Positions 36,189-48,015 of a stretch of 64,000 bases of DNA are shown one piece after another. The notes beneath the pieces were generated by a model that was not told where the DNA came from, made no database searches, and saw nothing but the letters and a program-made list of their open reading frames with translations. Source of the DNA: Silene conica (taxonomy: Eukaryota > Streptophyta > Magnoliopsida > Caryophyllales > Caryophyllaceae); assembly GCA_029255685.2 (NCBI GenBank), contig CM055312.2, positions 19,762,680 through 19,826,679 of the forward strand, given 5' to 3'. The position numbers were made by a program, and so were the translations under genes. Numbering within the stretch: position 1 is the stretch's first letter; every line of letters starts with the position of its first letter.

Positions 36189-39100
36189 TTATCTTCTCAA
36201 TAGGTTGTATGCAGGTAGATCTTTTATATTCGAGATGTCTTCCAACTCGAGTTCACGTTCCAATTGCGCTCTTGTTGATTTCAGAACTTCCTGAAAAACA
36301 TCGTCACGGGATAACTTATTCAACATGTTGTTACAGAAAGGTGGGCCACCACCATCACAGCAACAACAGCAATCCCATATAGATTGGGCCAGATATGGGG
36401 CTAGTTACATGAATATCTTTCAAGACCATCAATTATAGGTTCAAATAGAAAGGAAAAAAACACTATTAATAGTGAGTATAAAGCTAAGAAAGTTGTTAAA
36501 AATGTAGGAAGGATAATAAGCTCAAAATGAAACAAAGTGAAAACACTAACATTAAACTCCATATATGATGCACGCTTTGCAAGCCACTGGGCATCCATCA
36601 TTTGGAAAGCTATACAGTACAGATTGTCAAATGCCATTTCATCGCCAGCTAGTAATTCGAGAAACCGCACCCCTGCTGTGGAACTTGGTTTTCCTGCGAG
36701 AGTTGAAATATTGATCAGCCTCTACAACTATACAAGAGTTGGAATATTGATCAGCCTCTACAACTATACAAGAGTTGAAATATCGCCAAGTGATTCAGTG
36801 CACCTAAGTGGCACACAATTTAAAGTTGAGGATGAATGAAAATGATCAAGTACTATTATTTCAAAAAAAGTGAAGTAGTGTAATTAGATATAGTTGCACA
36901 GAAAATGAAGAGTGTTCTGCCGGTGGATGGGAAATAGGGGAATGTGCGACAAACTAGTCTCATGGGTATTTTATTGGAGAACTAGTAGTAAAATTTAGAT
37001 ATGTTCCCGAAACATTGTTTATACACCACTTGTGTGGCCATACTTCTCCAAAAGTAGTAAAATTTAGATGCGTTCCCGAATCACTGTGTAGACACCACTT
37101 GTGTGGCCATACTGCCATGGTATTATAATTTGGCCGTTATGCAACATTTTAGTTATATGAAGGAATTTTAGCTCTCCGTGCTGATATTTTCCGTTCCATA
37201 AAATAGCCAATACAGCCAATTTTTGACCCATACAACCGATATCTCCATATACTTGGCAGATATAAGGCTTCATAAGTTGATACTACTCTGATAGACTGAT
37301 ATGGCTTATATAACTCCTATAAAAACAAGCCAAGATCAACATCAACGCTGCGTGCCACCGACATAAATAAACCATGGTGCAAACTTATATAAATAATTAA
37401 AACAATGGACCACCTGGGACTAACTAGCCTATTATATTTAGCTTCTATGTCATCTACTTTCTCGATTGACTATTTAGGTTTCAAACGTGACCTATTGGCT
37501 AGAGATTGTAAAGCCGTTAAGCTGTGCTACTCATTACCTCGGTAGGAAACCTTTAAGCATGAATTGGCCGTGGCTCCCTTTACACGAAAAAAATATCTAC
37601 TTTGGATGAATTATTAAAAAATACTCGTGGAAATGACACGTTTGCTATTGTCTATTCCAGTATATGAGTTACTCCAGCGACACTAACTTAGAGGTATTGT
37701 AGTATACTTAAGCTTGGACAAGGTCAGGCCATCTCATTTACAGTCACATACCCGATTGAAGATCCAACATTTGCGCCAACATGAAGGAAATGTTGATGCC
37801 AGCTACAGCAAAAGGATATTCCCACTCAGCCCTTCGTCCATCTAGCTTGTGCAACAAACACTGGAAGGACTCCTGTTTAGCAGAAAAAAGCTAAATTTAC
37901 ACAAGGGCCATCACATCCCATCACTTGAAAGGTCTCGCTTAATTACTGACATGTCATGCATTCATGTTTCAATACCAAGTCAGTCTAGGAACAAACGCAG
38001 ATCAACTATGAGAACTTAACCGATGGGAGAGAAATGAAGAAGAAAAACTACAGGTATAATAAAGGGCCTTCATGATGTGAAGGGTTGAGGCTTTAGATAG
38101 AAACAGGGTATAACTCAGATCTTATGTATCAAGCATAGTTTTTTCATGCCAGCTTGTGAATTTGAAAGTCAGATTCTTATCTGGAGTGATATTAAGAGCG
38201 AATGAATATCATGCAAGCAACAAGAAAAAGAATAAAGGAAAATAATCTACATCAGAAGAAGACTATACCGGATATTTCTCAGCAAAATATATGAGGTTCT
38301 CCAGGGATATATATCCTCCACCCCTGGAACAGAAAATTAATCAAAAGATTCAGAACCTCCAATGTTAAAAGTAATTAAATTTGCTGTGAATTGATCTTTC
38401 ATCATGGCTTGACATACCTAAAATCAGTTGAGGGATCAGTACCTTGCCAACCCATTTCCTTCCAAAGCTCTGATTTAAGAGGTGGGAGCTCCCTGTTGGG
38501 AAAAGCCAACCTCCATAGCCTCTTGAGAGAATCCTGATGTCAAATGATTCACTGGTGACATACTTATTATGGAAGTGATTTCTTTTCAGTAACAAGTACG
38601 AACTATGAGTTAAACCACTACATAGATACAAAACATTTTGCATTCACAACAATATTAAGGTGAATATAGGCAAATTTTGACATGGGAGCACAAGCACATA
38701 TGATCTATTTAGATATTTGACATGTAAGCCAACCACACACGAGACCTGAAAATACTGGTTTTACAACTATGCAGATCAAATTGAACAGGGATTGGAAGTT
38801 TGTATGTTAGTGACTATAGTTCAAGCAGTGGATCAATCATTCACAAACTACATGGGATAGAATTTATCAAGGAATGGTGATCAGAGAAATTCACGAATTT
38901 GTCTTTCATTTCTGAATGATGTGACTCCGCCCACAGATTATTTACAGTATTCATCATAATGATGATTGTGCATGGTTGTCTACAAAACATTCAGGGGTGC
39001 TACAAAATATTTTCAGTGTTGTGACTTTTGTCAACTTAATAATTACTCCCTCCATTTTTTTATTTTCTTCCTATTTGCTTTATTGTGGTCTCCAAATTGA

Positions 39101-42100
39101 CCGTATTTTTTGACATCTATGTTACTTTTCTTTTCCGTGAAAGATGTTTTAATAATAAGTGAACATGTTTTGGTTTTATGATTAAAATAATATTTTTTAT
39201 TCTCCAACATAGTTACGGTCAGAATTGGAAAACTTTGACCTTTAAAAAGCAAATGGGAAGAAAATAGGAAAATGGAGGGAGTACATGTTAGAGAATTTAT
39301 CAAGGATTACTCATCAAAGATGTTTGTGAAATCATTGCACTGTAGTCTACACAATGCATGGTGTCTCCTTTTACATTGTTGCCAGCTGCAACCCTAAAAA
39401 CTGATGAATTTTAGAGTATATTTGGTTAAAGTTAAACGGAAAGGTATCAAGGGACGGAAAGAAATAAACTTTACTCATTCCCTTTCCTAATTAACTTGTT
39501 TGATTCAGTTCTATAATTGTATGATCTCTTTCTCTATTCTCCACCACTGAATTAAACAAGTATTCTTCCACCTTTCCACTCTCTTTATATCTTTTTGTCA
39601 CAATTAAACCTTCATCCGTATTCCGTGGTTTGCCAGGTCACCACTGTGACATCTTTATCAACTTAAACCCCCTACTCTCGTTCCACTTTTGGTGTGTTTT
39701 CAGCCATTGGCACAGAATTTAGCTACAGCGTGGCTATTATAACTACAACTAAACCTTCATTTTGTATAAGGTAGTCACCTCCATGGTGTCTTTTTGTAAA
39801 TGGGTGTAAACTGTCAACCGCTTGTGTCCTAATGAATACTACTCCCTCAGTTTACATTTTCTTTTTTTAGCATGTTCAACTAGATGTTTACGTTTACCTT
39901 TTTTGGCATGAATTAACATGTATATATTCCCTCACCCACTTGTACAAGGCCTCTACTAAAAATCCGCACCAGAAACAAATATAAACTTCTAGTTGAATAG
40001 GAGAGCATCACTTACCGAAAAGTTACAAAGAGAAAATCAGGAAAGAAGCACAAAGAAAGAGAACCACGAGAGTGGAAGGACGGGATAAATAAAAGAAAAG
40101 AGTCAACACTCCAACGAGAACAAAATATTTTACAGCACTATCATTATTCTTTGGTTACGACTTATGTGATAGAATAAAGCAAACTGGCTCACTAAACTGG
40201 TTGTGTTTCTTTCAATTGTGCAGTAACGGCAATTTGATGCACTCGTCGGTGCAATTTTCACTTACAACCTCTTTGTGTTGCTAACACGGGGGTAGGATAC
40301 TGATGGAAGGATGGGGGATTGGGTTATCAACTGGATAAATTACTTAAGGTAAGTCTACTGAATCACAATATGGAGTTATCCAGTTCATTGCTATGGTTTG
40401 GTGTATTTGGGTGGTGAGGAATAATTGTATCTTTAAGGGGGAGGTGATGGTACCTGTTGTTTTCTTTAAGGTTTATAGTGATTTAGTGTCTACGGTTACA
40501 AAGTCGCTGATGCAAAAGGAGACTGACATTCAGGAACAAGCAGATGACTCTGGGGAGGAAAGGGACAGTTGTAATGAAAAAATCCGGAATTTTCATCCCT
40601 TGAAGATGGCGGGGGATTCAGGGAAATGCTTATGTTATAGGATTAAGGTGGATGCGGGCTGGAGGATGGCAGGGATTGGATGGGTAGGGTATAATCTTGG
40701 AAGGCATGATTGATTTTGAAGGAAAAGATAAGAACCTTGCGGTTTCTCCTATACAGAGGCTCTGGGTATTAAGAAGGTTATTCGGTTGGCTGTGGAGAGG
40801 AAGCTACGTCATGTTGAAATTCTTTCGGATTGTTTAAGCTGCATTCTCCAGTTGGAAGGACAGGAATAGGACCACTATCAACTTACGGACATTTTATCAG
40901 ATATACGTGGCTATTTTTCTTTTTTTCACTGTTTAAGTTTTAGTTATATTCCTAGAAATTTGAACAAGGTGGCTCATAGGTTAGCATCTGAGACTATGAG
41001 TACTTGATCTAGGTTTTTATGTATTCCAAAAAAAAAAATATTCTTCGGTTAGGACTTATGTGATAGAATAAAGCAAACTGGTTCACTAAACTGGTTGTGT
41101 TTCTTTCAATTGTGCAGTAACGGCAATTTGATGCACTCGTCGGTGCAATTTTCACTTACAACCTCTTTGTGTTGGTAACACAGGGGTAGGATTGCGTACA
41201 AGCAATCCCCCTTACCCCGCAATGTGGAGGACCCTTGAGTAACTAGGTTAATCTTGTTGGTGTTGCACTGTTGCTGTAGCATCATGATCACAAGTAAATG
41301 TGTTATGTGCTTCTGTCCAATTATGACATGGCTAAGCATATAAGTAGCTCCAAAAGTTACGGTGGTGAAATTAATGTCTTTGCAATTTCACTTGTATCAT
41401 CAATTCCAAATAAACATCCAAATTGTCTACGAGAGCAAAACAAGCAACTTATGGCATCCACTCAAGGTCCAAAGAGGAAGTTAAACCGATCTTTCAAGAG
41501 CAGACATGGAATACGAGGATAACCCAAGTTGCACAACAAAGTCACAGAGATCAAATGAATCTGGGCTAACCTGATGCTCTATTCGGTTTCCATCAAAGGG
41601 AACTTGAAGCCTACTTTGAAGCTTTCCGAGTCTTTCTTCCTATGACAACATGTTAAAGCATCTGGGTTATATAAGACTATACAGGATTCAGAAATTATAA
41701 GAGAACTGAACTTAATACGTCATTCAGACATCAGATAGTACTACTACTGCCCACACAAAGCAACAAAGACACAAACTTAATCAAAAGATGAGAACGACCA
41801 GCGTTCGGGACACAAAGTCTTACATCTATCCTACTTTCTACTAAGTATAGAGATAAGGTCCAACAAGAGGCAACAAATTGACGATCATATTATTTGATCA
41901 GAAATTAAGAATTTAGCCCTATTTACAAGATGTACACTTCAACAAATGTATCCAAAGTCATCTCATTTCAAGCATAATAATTAGCCCAGCTAAGAAATTT
42001 AAAAAGAAATACACATTAAATTACCTGCAAAGGACTAAGAGGTGGTGCAAGAAACTTCGTTTGTTGGGATGATGTAAGATTTACAAATCGTCCAAGAAGT

Positions 42101-43432
42101 GACCTAGAACCAATGACAATATTTGCTGGAAAACAATCAAGACGTTAATAAACAGACCCAAAAGGAAAAAGGAAAAAGGAATAGATATCACTCAGTTCAA
42201 GTCATGTAAAAGTTTCCTCAAATTTCCACAATAAGGAACTTAATAGTACCAAAAACCGGTTTTTTTCTTTCGTCCCCGTACGACATTTATTGGATGGCAT
42301 GGACGGTTTCAAATGATGATTCATGTCAACCGACTCCAACTCAATTTGGGACTAAGGCTCTGATGTTGTTGCTATCGTAAAACATTTGAATACAGCTTGA
42401 AATTTTATAATGTTGCAGAACGAATTTATGGTTATGTATGCCAGGCGAACACATAATCATCCTGTATGATGCTTCTTCTGTAATCTAGAGTGCAAAGAAG
42501 CAAGAAGTTACTTCCACCTTCATGAATTTACTCCCTCTTTCTCTTTTCCTTTGACATCTCTCCAGCTTCATGGTTATAAAAATGGGCGAATCCCCACATT
42601 CTCTTCCTCCGTAGTTTTACTCCCTTTCGAATCAATCTTTAACCCTCCCTTCCACAGATTATGATTTATTTAATTTGGTCATTAATTCAGTATACAAGTA
42701 TCAGTATGCTACGGCCTAAGCTACGCATTTGGTCAATCTTCCCAATCCATCACCCTCCAAAAACATGAGAGCGTAACTAACATTTCACAGCATAGCAGCT
42801 TACTCATTACCTCCTACATGTTGTCTGTGCTAAATTGTTATCAACGGGAATAATAAGAATCACTATAAGCAACTCTCTAAACATTTATGGAGACTATTTC
42901 AGACAGAATCAGGCCTTCATCACTAGTGAATCTTAAAAATTAAATGAAAACAATTTCTTAGTTAAAAAGGTGCACAAAAAGTCCATTTGAATTTCATACC
43001 TAACCACTGTGCCCAGTGCGCAAGCAACTGCGAAAATATAAACGACCAATGGAGTTGGACCTTCTTCCCTTCATCATCCAGAAGATCATCTAAAGTATAT
43101 TGCTACAAATAAAAATCTGTCAGGAATTAAACAACAATCACATCTACCAATCAACATTGTAAGTAAAATCCAATAAGAGATTACTAAAACAACAGTCGCC
43201 CAATGGGATCAATGGCTCACGCAAAATAACAGGATAAAAGGGGGTTAACGGATTACTAATTACTAAAGGAGCGAAATGAATTCACCTCAGGATGCCTATC
43301 ACCATACTCACGATCATTCCCAAGTAACGGTTCACTTAAACTATCAGAAGTCGGAGTATCAAAATGCTCGCGCCTTCTCCCATCAACATCTCCATGGTGA
43401 AGCCTTCTCCTTAAAGTCGTCGAATATGACAT
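36189..43432 (-). CDS. ELMO domain-containing protein, intact nine-exon gene
   Basis: Plant ELMO/CED-12 domain proteins are relatives of ELMOD GAPs for ARF-family GTPases, and some act in pollen aperture placement. Exons on the minus strand: 43286-43432, 43000-43102, 42025-42125, 41571-41639, 38418-38533, 38269-38323, 37752-37872, 36551-36693, 36189-36290. All have GT donors and AG acceptors, and phases fit exactly to give 318 residues and a TAA. Residues 1-49 form a disordered N-terminus (MSYSTTLRRRL). The ELMO domain covers about 125-310, with SELWKEMGWQGTDPSTDFRG, the GAP-type arginine at about residue 179 (spanning exons 5 and 6), WEYPFAVAGINISFM, FLELLAGDEMAFDNLYCIAF and DAQWLAKRASYMEFN. 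The C-terminus is PAYNLLRR. The start is the first ATG giving the family-like N-terminus. Intron 4 (3 kb) is enlarged by a MITE and a LINE. No frame damage is seen, so this is likely functional. Confidence 0.95.
36700..36783. repeat. 36-bp tandem repeat at ELMO intron 7 acceptor
   Basis: Two full copies and a third partial copy of a 36-bp unit (GAGTTGAAATATTGATCAGC...) lie directly upstream, in gene orientation, of the exon 8 acceptor at 36694. The branch point region is thus repeated. Confidence 0.88.
36984..37113. repeat. 69-bp tandem duplication in ELMO intron 7
   Basis: Copies begin AGTAGTAAAATTTAGAT at 36984 and 37053 and share CACCACTTGTGTGGCCATAC, with about 10 percent divergence. Confidence 0.8.
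39046..39281. mobile_element. Stowaway MITE in ELMO intron 4
   Basis: A 236-bp element with TIRs CTCCCTCCATTT and AAATGGAGGGAG is flanked by TA on both sides, the defining pattern of Stowaway. Confidence 0.9.
40145..40298. repeat. 154-bp direct repeat, left of LINE
   Basis: Matches 41039-41192 over exactly 154 bp with about six substitutions. It directly abuts the 5' end of the LINE fragment and looks like a very long target-site duplication. Confidence 0.85.
40299..41038 (+). pseudogene. 5'-truncated LINE with RNase H domain
   Basis: This is the 3' end of a plant L1-type LINE. Plus-strand translation gives CIWVVRNNCIFKG (end of the reverse-transcriptase zinc-finger region), then the RNase H (RVT_3) domain: KVDAGWRMAGIGWVGYN, a frameshift, SYTEALGIKKVIRLAVERK, LRHVEILSDCLSCILQLEGQ, a stop, QLTDILSDIRGYFSF and SFSYIPRNLNKVAHRLAS. 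An A run follows the terminal stop codon. The copy is dead: at least one frameshift near 40713 and one internal stop. It sits within intron 4 of the ELMO gene, opposite to its direction, between the 154-bp repeats. Confidence 0.85.
41039..41192. repeat. 154-bp direct repeat, right of LINE
   Basis: Begins immediately after the poly-A of the LINE fragment and matches 40145-40298 end to end. Confidence 0.85.
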
Positions 43433-44150
43433 CTTCAAACAGTTAAAATCCCACGCCTTTAACAAGCAAATTCCCCTAAATTACACCAAACAAAAGCATA
43501 TCAATACAACTTTCACATGCAAATTATCCTACATTCCACCAACAAAAGCATATCGATTGCAACTTTTACATGCAAATTCTCCTACATTGCAAAAAGCATT
43601 TCGTATAATTAACTGTCAGAGGAAAAAAAGAAAAGAAAAACTATTGTCTGAATTACAAAATGGAGCTTCAACTAGTTGCTAACAATCAAAATAAGCTGAA
43701 ATGACGTTGACCAAACACATAAATCAAATACCTAATTTCGGAAATTAATCAAATGAATGAATGTAAAATCAAATCAAATAAAAACCCTACAAACACCCAT
43801 CAATCAGAAGTCAGAATAACAAGTAGAGCTGAAACAAACCCCTCTTTCCTAAGAATTGAGGAAAACCCATGATCTAATTAATCGAAATGAAGAAAACCCA
43901 CCTGAGAAAAAGGTAAAGTAGTAAACTTGTTGAAGATTGTTGTACAGTTTACCCTTTATATGCGGAAAAACCTTGTGAAGGAAGCAAAGTGGTAAGAAGA
44001 ATGAAGAAAATGTGATTGCTAGAATTGGTTTTTCACAATTTTTAATTACAGATTTGTCTATATGGAGCTCTTTAAATGGGAATCTGAATTTCTGATTGGA
44101 TGAGTTACGATTAAGCAAAATTTTTGTTCATGTTGACTTGATTATTTAAT
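43433..44150 (-). promoter_or_regulatory. 5' UTR and promoter region of the ELMO gene
   Basis: About 720 bp upstream of the ATG are AT-rich with pyrimidine tracts. A probable UTR intron acceptor (TTTTTCTCAG on the minus strand) lies near 43902. I cannot place a TATA box or start site with confidence. Confidence 0.35.
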
Positions 44151-44405
44151 CTTAATTAGCTTTTGTGGCGTCGTTGTTTTTGTTGACTCTTCTTTTTTAC
44201 GGGAGATAATAAAGTAAGAAGATTATTACATTCTTCCACATCTGATCAATGAGGGGATTATAAGCCGTAGAGGTATATAATTCATGGTATATTTTGAGTT
44301 TTTTAGTAGAATTTTTGAGTTTTATTAGAAAAAATATGAGATATATGATAAGATTTATAAACTCGATAAAATATTGAGAATTAAAAATTATTATATAACT
44401 AAAAT

Positions 44406-44407
<2 letters not shown>

Positions 44408-44456
<49 letters not shown>
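44408..44456. repeat. (AT)n microsatellite
   Basis: A nearly pure AT run of about 49 bp upstream of the ELMO gene. Confidence 0.95.
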
Positions 44457-44461
<5 letters not shown>

Positions 44462-44820
44462 TTGATTTATATTTTAATTTTAATAAAAAAAACTAAAATA
44501 TAACTCAAAATAGTTTAAAAACTCAACAAATATACACATAAGCTCAATTAAATACATCATACTTGTACGATGTTATTATACATCTGATTGTATAATCTTT
44601 TTTGTGACATTTGATCAACCACGCATTATTTAAGTGATAGTATTTATGAAATGCTTCAATTCCTTCCAATTGTTTTTTTGCGAAGTATATTCATCATCAT
44701 GAATATTATTCGTCACAAGGAAGCAACGCCCTTTGTTGATCAATAAAGTTGTTTTCAATGGTAAAGGGCTTACATTCCGACTTTAGAGTCCATAATTCCA
44801 TTTTCATTAGCTTAAAATAT

Positions 44821-45385
44821 GGGTTGTGCTTTTTTCAAATATGGATTTTCCTTTTTCACATACGTTTTTTACAATTATATCCTTATTATTTTTGTTGTCT
44901 CTCGGTTAATTGATTTTTTTACATCTTGCGCCCTGTTCACCTCTTCCTTCATCTCCCACGCAATACCCTCCGTCCAACCTTACTCCGTTCATTGTGCGTG
45001 CTTTAAGGGCTGCAATGATCTAATCCCTAACCACAGTGCACTGCCCAGAACCACTCTCTACAACACCCAGACCATCGCACCGTCCACCAAGCAACCATAA
45101 ACCCTAAATCCCTAATTGATAATAATTGATAAACAAGCAAACATATTAATTCAATAATTGATAATCCCTAATAATTTCAAGAGAACAAATTATTAAATGA
45201 TAAGCAACAAAATTACTTCACTAATTGGAGAAGAATAATCCATTATTGAACCATTCGATTCAAATTTAGGGAGAAAGGTACATATAATGTTTAATTTTGC
45301 TAGGTTTGACGAGAAGGGTAATATGGAAAGTTAATGAAAAAATATATGTGAAATAGTAAAGTTCGTATGTGAAAAAATAGTTATG
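44821..45385. mobile_element. TIR element, family with 8-bp duplication (copy 1)
   Basis: Starts GGGTTGTGCTTTTTTCA. The end in inverse reads CATAACTATTTTTTCACATA, and both ends contain a second CTTTTTCACATACG or CTATTTCACATA block. A perfect 8-bp target duplication TAAAATAT flanks it (44813-44820 and 45386-45393). It is 565 bp and non-coding. The relative at 55815-56693 shares the ends but has a different interior. Confidence 0.8.
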
Positions 45386-45393
45386 TAAAATAT

Positions 45394-46480
45394 AGCTCGG
45401 TGTTATAAAATATTATTATAATACTAGTATAGAACTATAGATCATTCGCAACGCGCGGTATATATATAATATTTATTTTGTATGATGTTATTTATAATTG
45501 AAAACTAAAGTATGAAAGGTATATTTTTATGAAATATATTTATTTATTTTTACATTAAAATTAAGGATTCCATTTTATAAATTTTCTCCTTTTATTTTGA
45601 TGTTTTTTTGTGTCAAATTTAATGGTATATATATGTGTCAAGTTATTCTCTAAAATTATAATTATTGCATTTAATGAAACGTTTACCAACTTATGTTTAT
45701 GATTGAACATCATTTATTTTATTTTGACGACAATATCATAATTTCGAACTTAATTATTAAATTAAAGTTTAACTATAAGATTTTAATGAAAGAAAGTTTT
45801 ATTTGCTCTTTATTTAGATAGCAACATTTGGAGACAAACCAAAAGAATTTTTATTCTATAATAGGAAGGGTGATTAATTAGAAGATCAATATTATTTAAT
45901 ATGAGCAAATGTTAAATATAGAAAGTGAAAACTAAATTAATTAGGAAATAAACATTGTCTAGTATTAGTATATCACTTAAGCGCGAAATTTAAGCGAAGA
46001 GATTTGGAGATGTGTTAATTTTTAGTATACATGGGATGCATGTCTTTCCTACTGGATTATAGAATATAAGATTTTTTGTCAAATGCGAACTTTAGAAAAA
46101 AAAAAAGATAATTTCCAAACACCCCCTTTAAAAAAATAGTCTACAAAACGCAACCTTTAATAAAAGATTGTCAAACAAGACGTTTTTGCCGGAGTCCGAC
46201 AACTTCCTGATCACTTGCAATGGAGTGACTTTCGGTCAATGTTTTAGATAACAAATTGTTAGTTTAAGACCTTAATTAGAATCCTCTAATTAAATACTAA
46301 ATTACTAATTAACTTAGTTTAACGTGGTCATTATACATGCATGCAAACTAAATGCTAACATGTATAAGGAAATGAAGAAATTTCCTTATATTGGTTAAAA
46401 GGCAAGGCATATCTCAAAATAACTGATGGTGAGATTTGTCGTCATTTCTCAATCAAAAATAATTTGTCAGAACCCAACTC
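45394..46480. other. Non-coding; candidate Helitron 3' end near 45424
   Basis: On the minus strand 45424-45462 reads CCGCGCGTTGCGAATG, a short spacer and CTAGT, similar to a decayed Helitron 3' end with a damaged stem. No start was found. The remainder is AT-rich. Confidence 0.3.
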
Positions 46481-47705
46481 AAGTAGTATAAATTGGAGTC
46501 GAACCGCAAGGATGGTGTGGATGTATACGTAGTCCGTTCAAGCCTAAGTCTAGCGAAGTAAGAGAGTAGACGGTGATTAAACTAAACAAGCAATAAGATC
46601 AAAACAATGAAAGTAAACAAAAATGTAAAATTTATGATTAAAAGCTAGGGTTTCGGGTTCACTAGAGTGGAACGATAATGGGGCTAGCATGAAAATCAAC
46701 TAATTGTTCAAAGACAAGGTCTAGGCGAGTCTAATCTTTCTAGTTGACTTGGTGCCTAAGTTAAGTCTATCTTAGCTTTCGCCCTAAATAGTCTCAACAA
46801 TCAACGAAAAGCACATAATTCACGCAAGTCTCAAAATTTCATCAAAGACAAGTGACGACATGAATAAAGAATCCATCTTTCGTGGAGGCAATTCATTAAA
46901 CACTAACCATGCACAATTTTGAAAGACAATTCTTTTAAATAACCAAGATAATATTCAAGTATAAACCATTATCACTAACCTACGGAAGATTTTCCTAACT
47001 CTAGATGGGATTCTACTCACTCATGCTATATGAAAACATGTAAACAAGTGAATAAGAAACAACAAACATAGTGAACAATTTATACTGAAAACAAACAACA
47101 CAAAGAGAACTTAGAAATGTAAACAAATGAACAAAAACAATGGAATAAGAATGAGAATTATACCAACTTAAAGAAAATATTGAAACTTGGATTACACAAA
47201 AGTTGTCTTTCAACTCCCCTGGTTACAATCCTCTTCAAATGTAAACTATTTAGATGATAACTAAACTAGACTATGGAAGATTAAAACTTGGTAAAGAAAC
47301 GATTTATAATAACTTAAAGTAATTAATTAGGGTTTACAATGAGAGAACTAGTATTTGAATGAGAAAAATAAAACTTAAGATGAAATATGAATAGTGGATA
47401 TTTTACAAAAATCTAAGTCGGGTATATATAGGTGTTCAAAATAGGCTGAAAAATGCGTCAGGTAGCATCAGTCGTTGGGCCAGTTGCCGGTGATACCACC
47501 GGGTGGGAGTCCATGGAAGCAAACTATAAAAGTTGAAAATCTTGAACATCATCAGGTGACTCAAGCCGGTGGACCGACTGCCGATACGGTGCACCACCGG
47601 CTAGGAGCCCCAAGAAGGCATTCTGACCAAGTTCTGCTCCTTATTGCTTCCAAAAAATGGTAAGTATAGGACCTGTGTTTCCTAGCCGGGTAGCCGATTG
47701 TCGGG
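46481..47705. other. LTR-element-like host sequence, left part
   Basis: A region with GTCGAACCGCAAGGATGG and GGTTTCGGGTTCACTAG phrases resembles the block at 29370, so it is probably an LTR element remnant. It is the sequence into which the solo LTR at 47711 inserted, and it resumes at 60675. Short GCCGGT/ACCGGC motifs flank the junction. No coding frame. Confidence 0.4.
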
Positions 47706-47825
47706 CTACCTGTAACACCCTAGTTTAAAGAACCAATGCTTGGACCAAGGACTATAAATCATTGGACTAAATAACCGACCTATGATGTAAGAAGGAAAAC
47801 CTTAGTAAGATAAACTGACTGAGTG

Positions 47826-48015
47826 GGCTCGGTCAAGTGTACGGTACTCGACCGAGTGAGACCTACTCGGTCGAGTGGATAGTACTCGACCGAGTGAGAC
47901 ATACTCGGTCGAGTGTATAGTACTCGACCGAGTGCGACCTACTCGGTCGAGTGTACAGTACTCAACCGAGTGAGACCTGGCCTACTCGGTCGAGTGTGTT
48001 GTACTCAGCCGAGTG
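47826..48015. repeat. ~40-bp tandem hairpin array in solo LTR
   Basis: About five units of a near-40-bp repeat. Each contains ACTCGGTCGAGT, a short spacer with GTA, and ACTCGACCGAGT, so every unit can form a hairpin and neighbouring units can pair too. Confidence 0.9.

Noticed and set aside
39842..40003. Second Stowaway-like element in ELMO intron 4
   Set aside because: A left end CTCCCTCAGTTT is present, but the supposed right end (GAATAGGAGAG) matches poorly and no TA is conserved.
45424..45866. Complete short Helitron on the minus strand
   Set aside because: The CTAGT end has a damaged stem, and the proposed TC start near 45866 is preceded by T, not A, on that strand.
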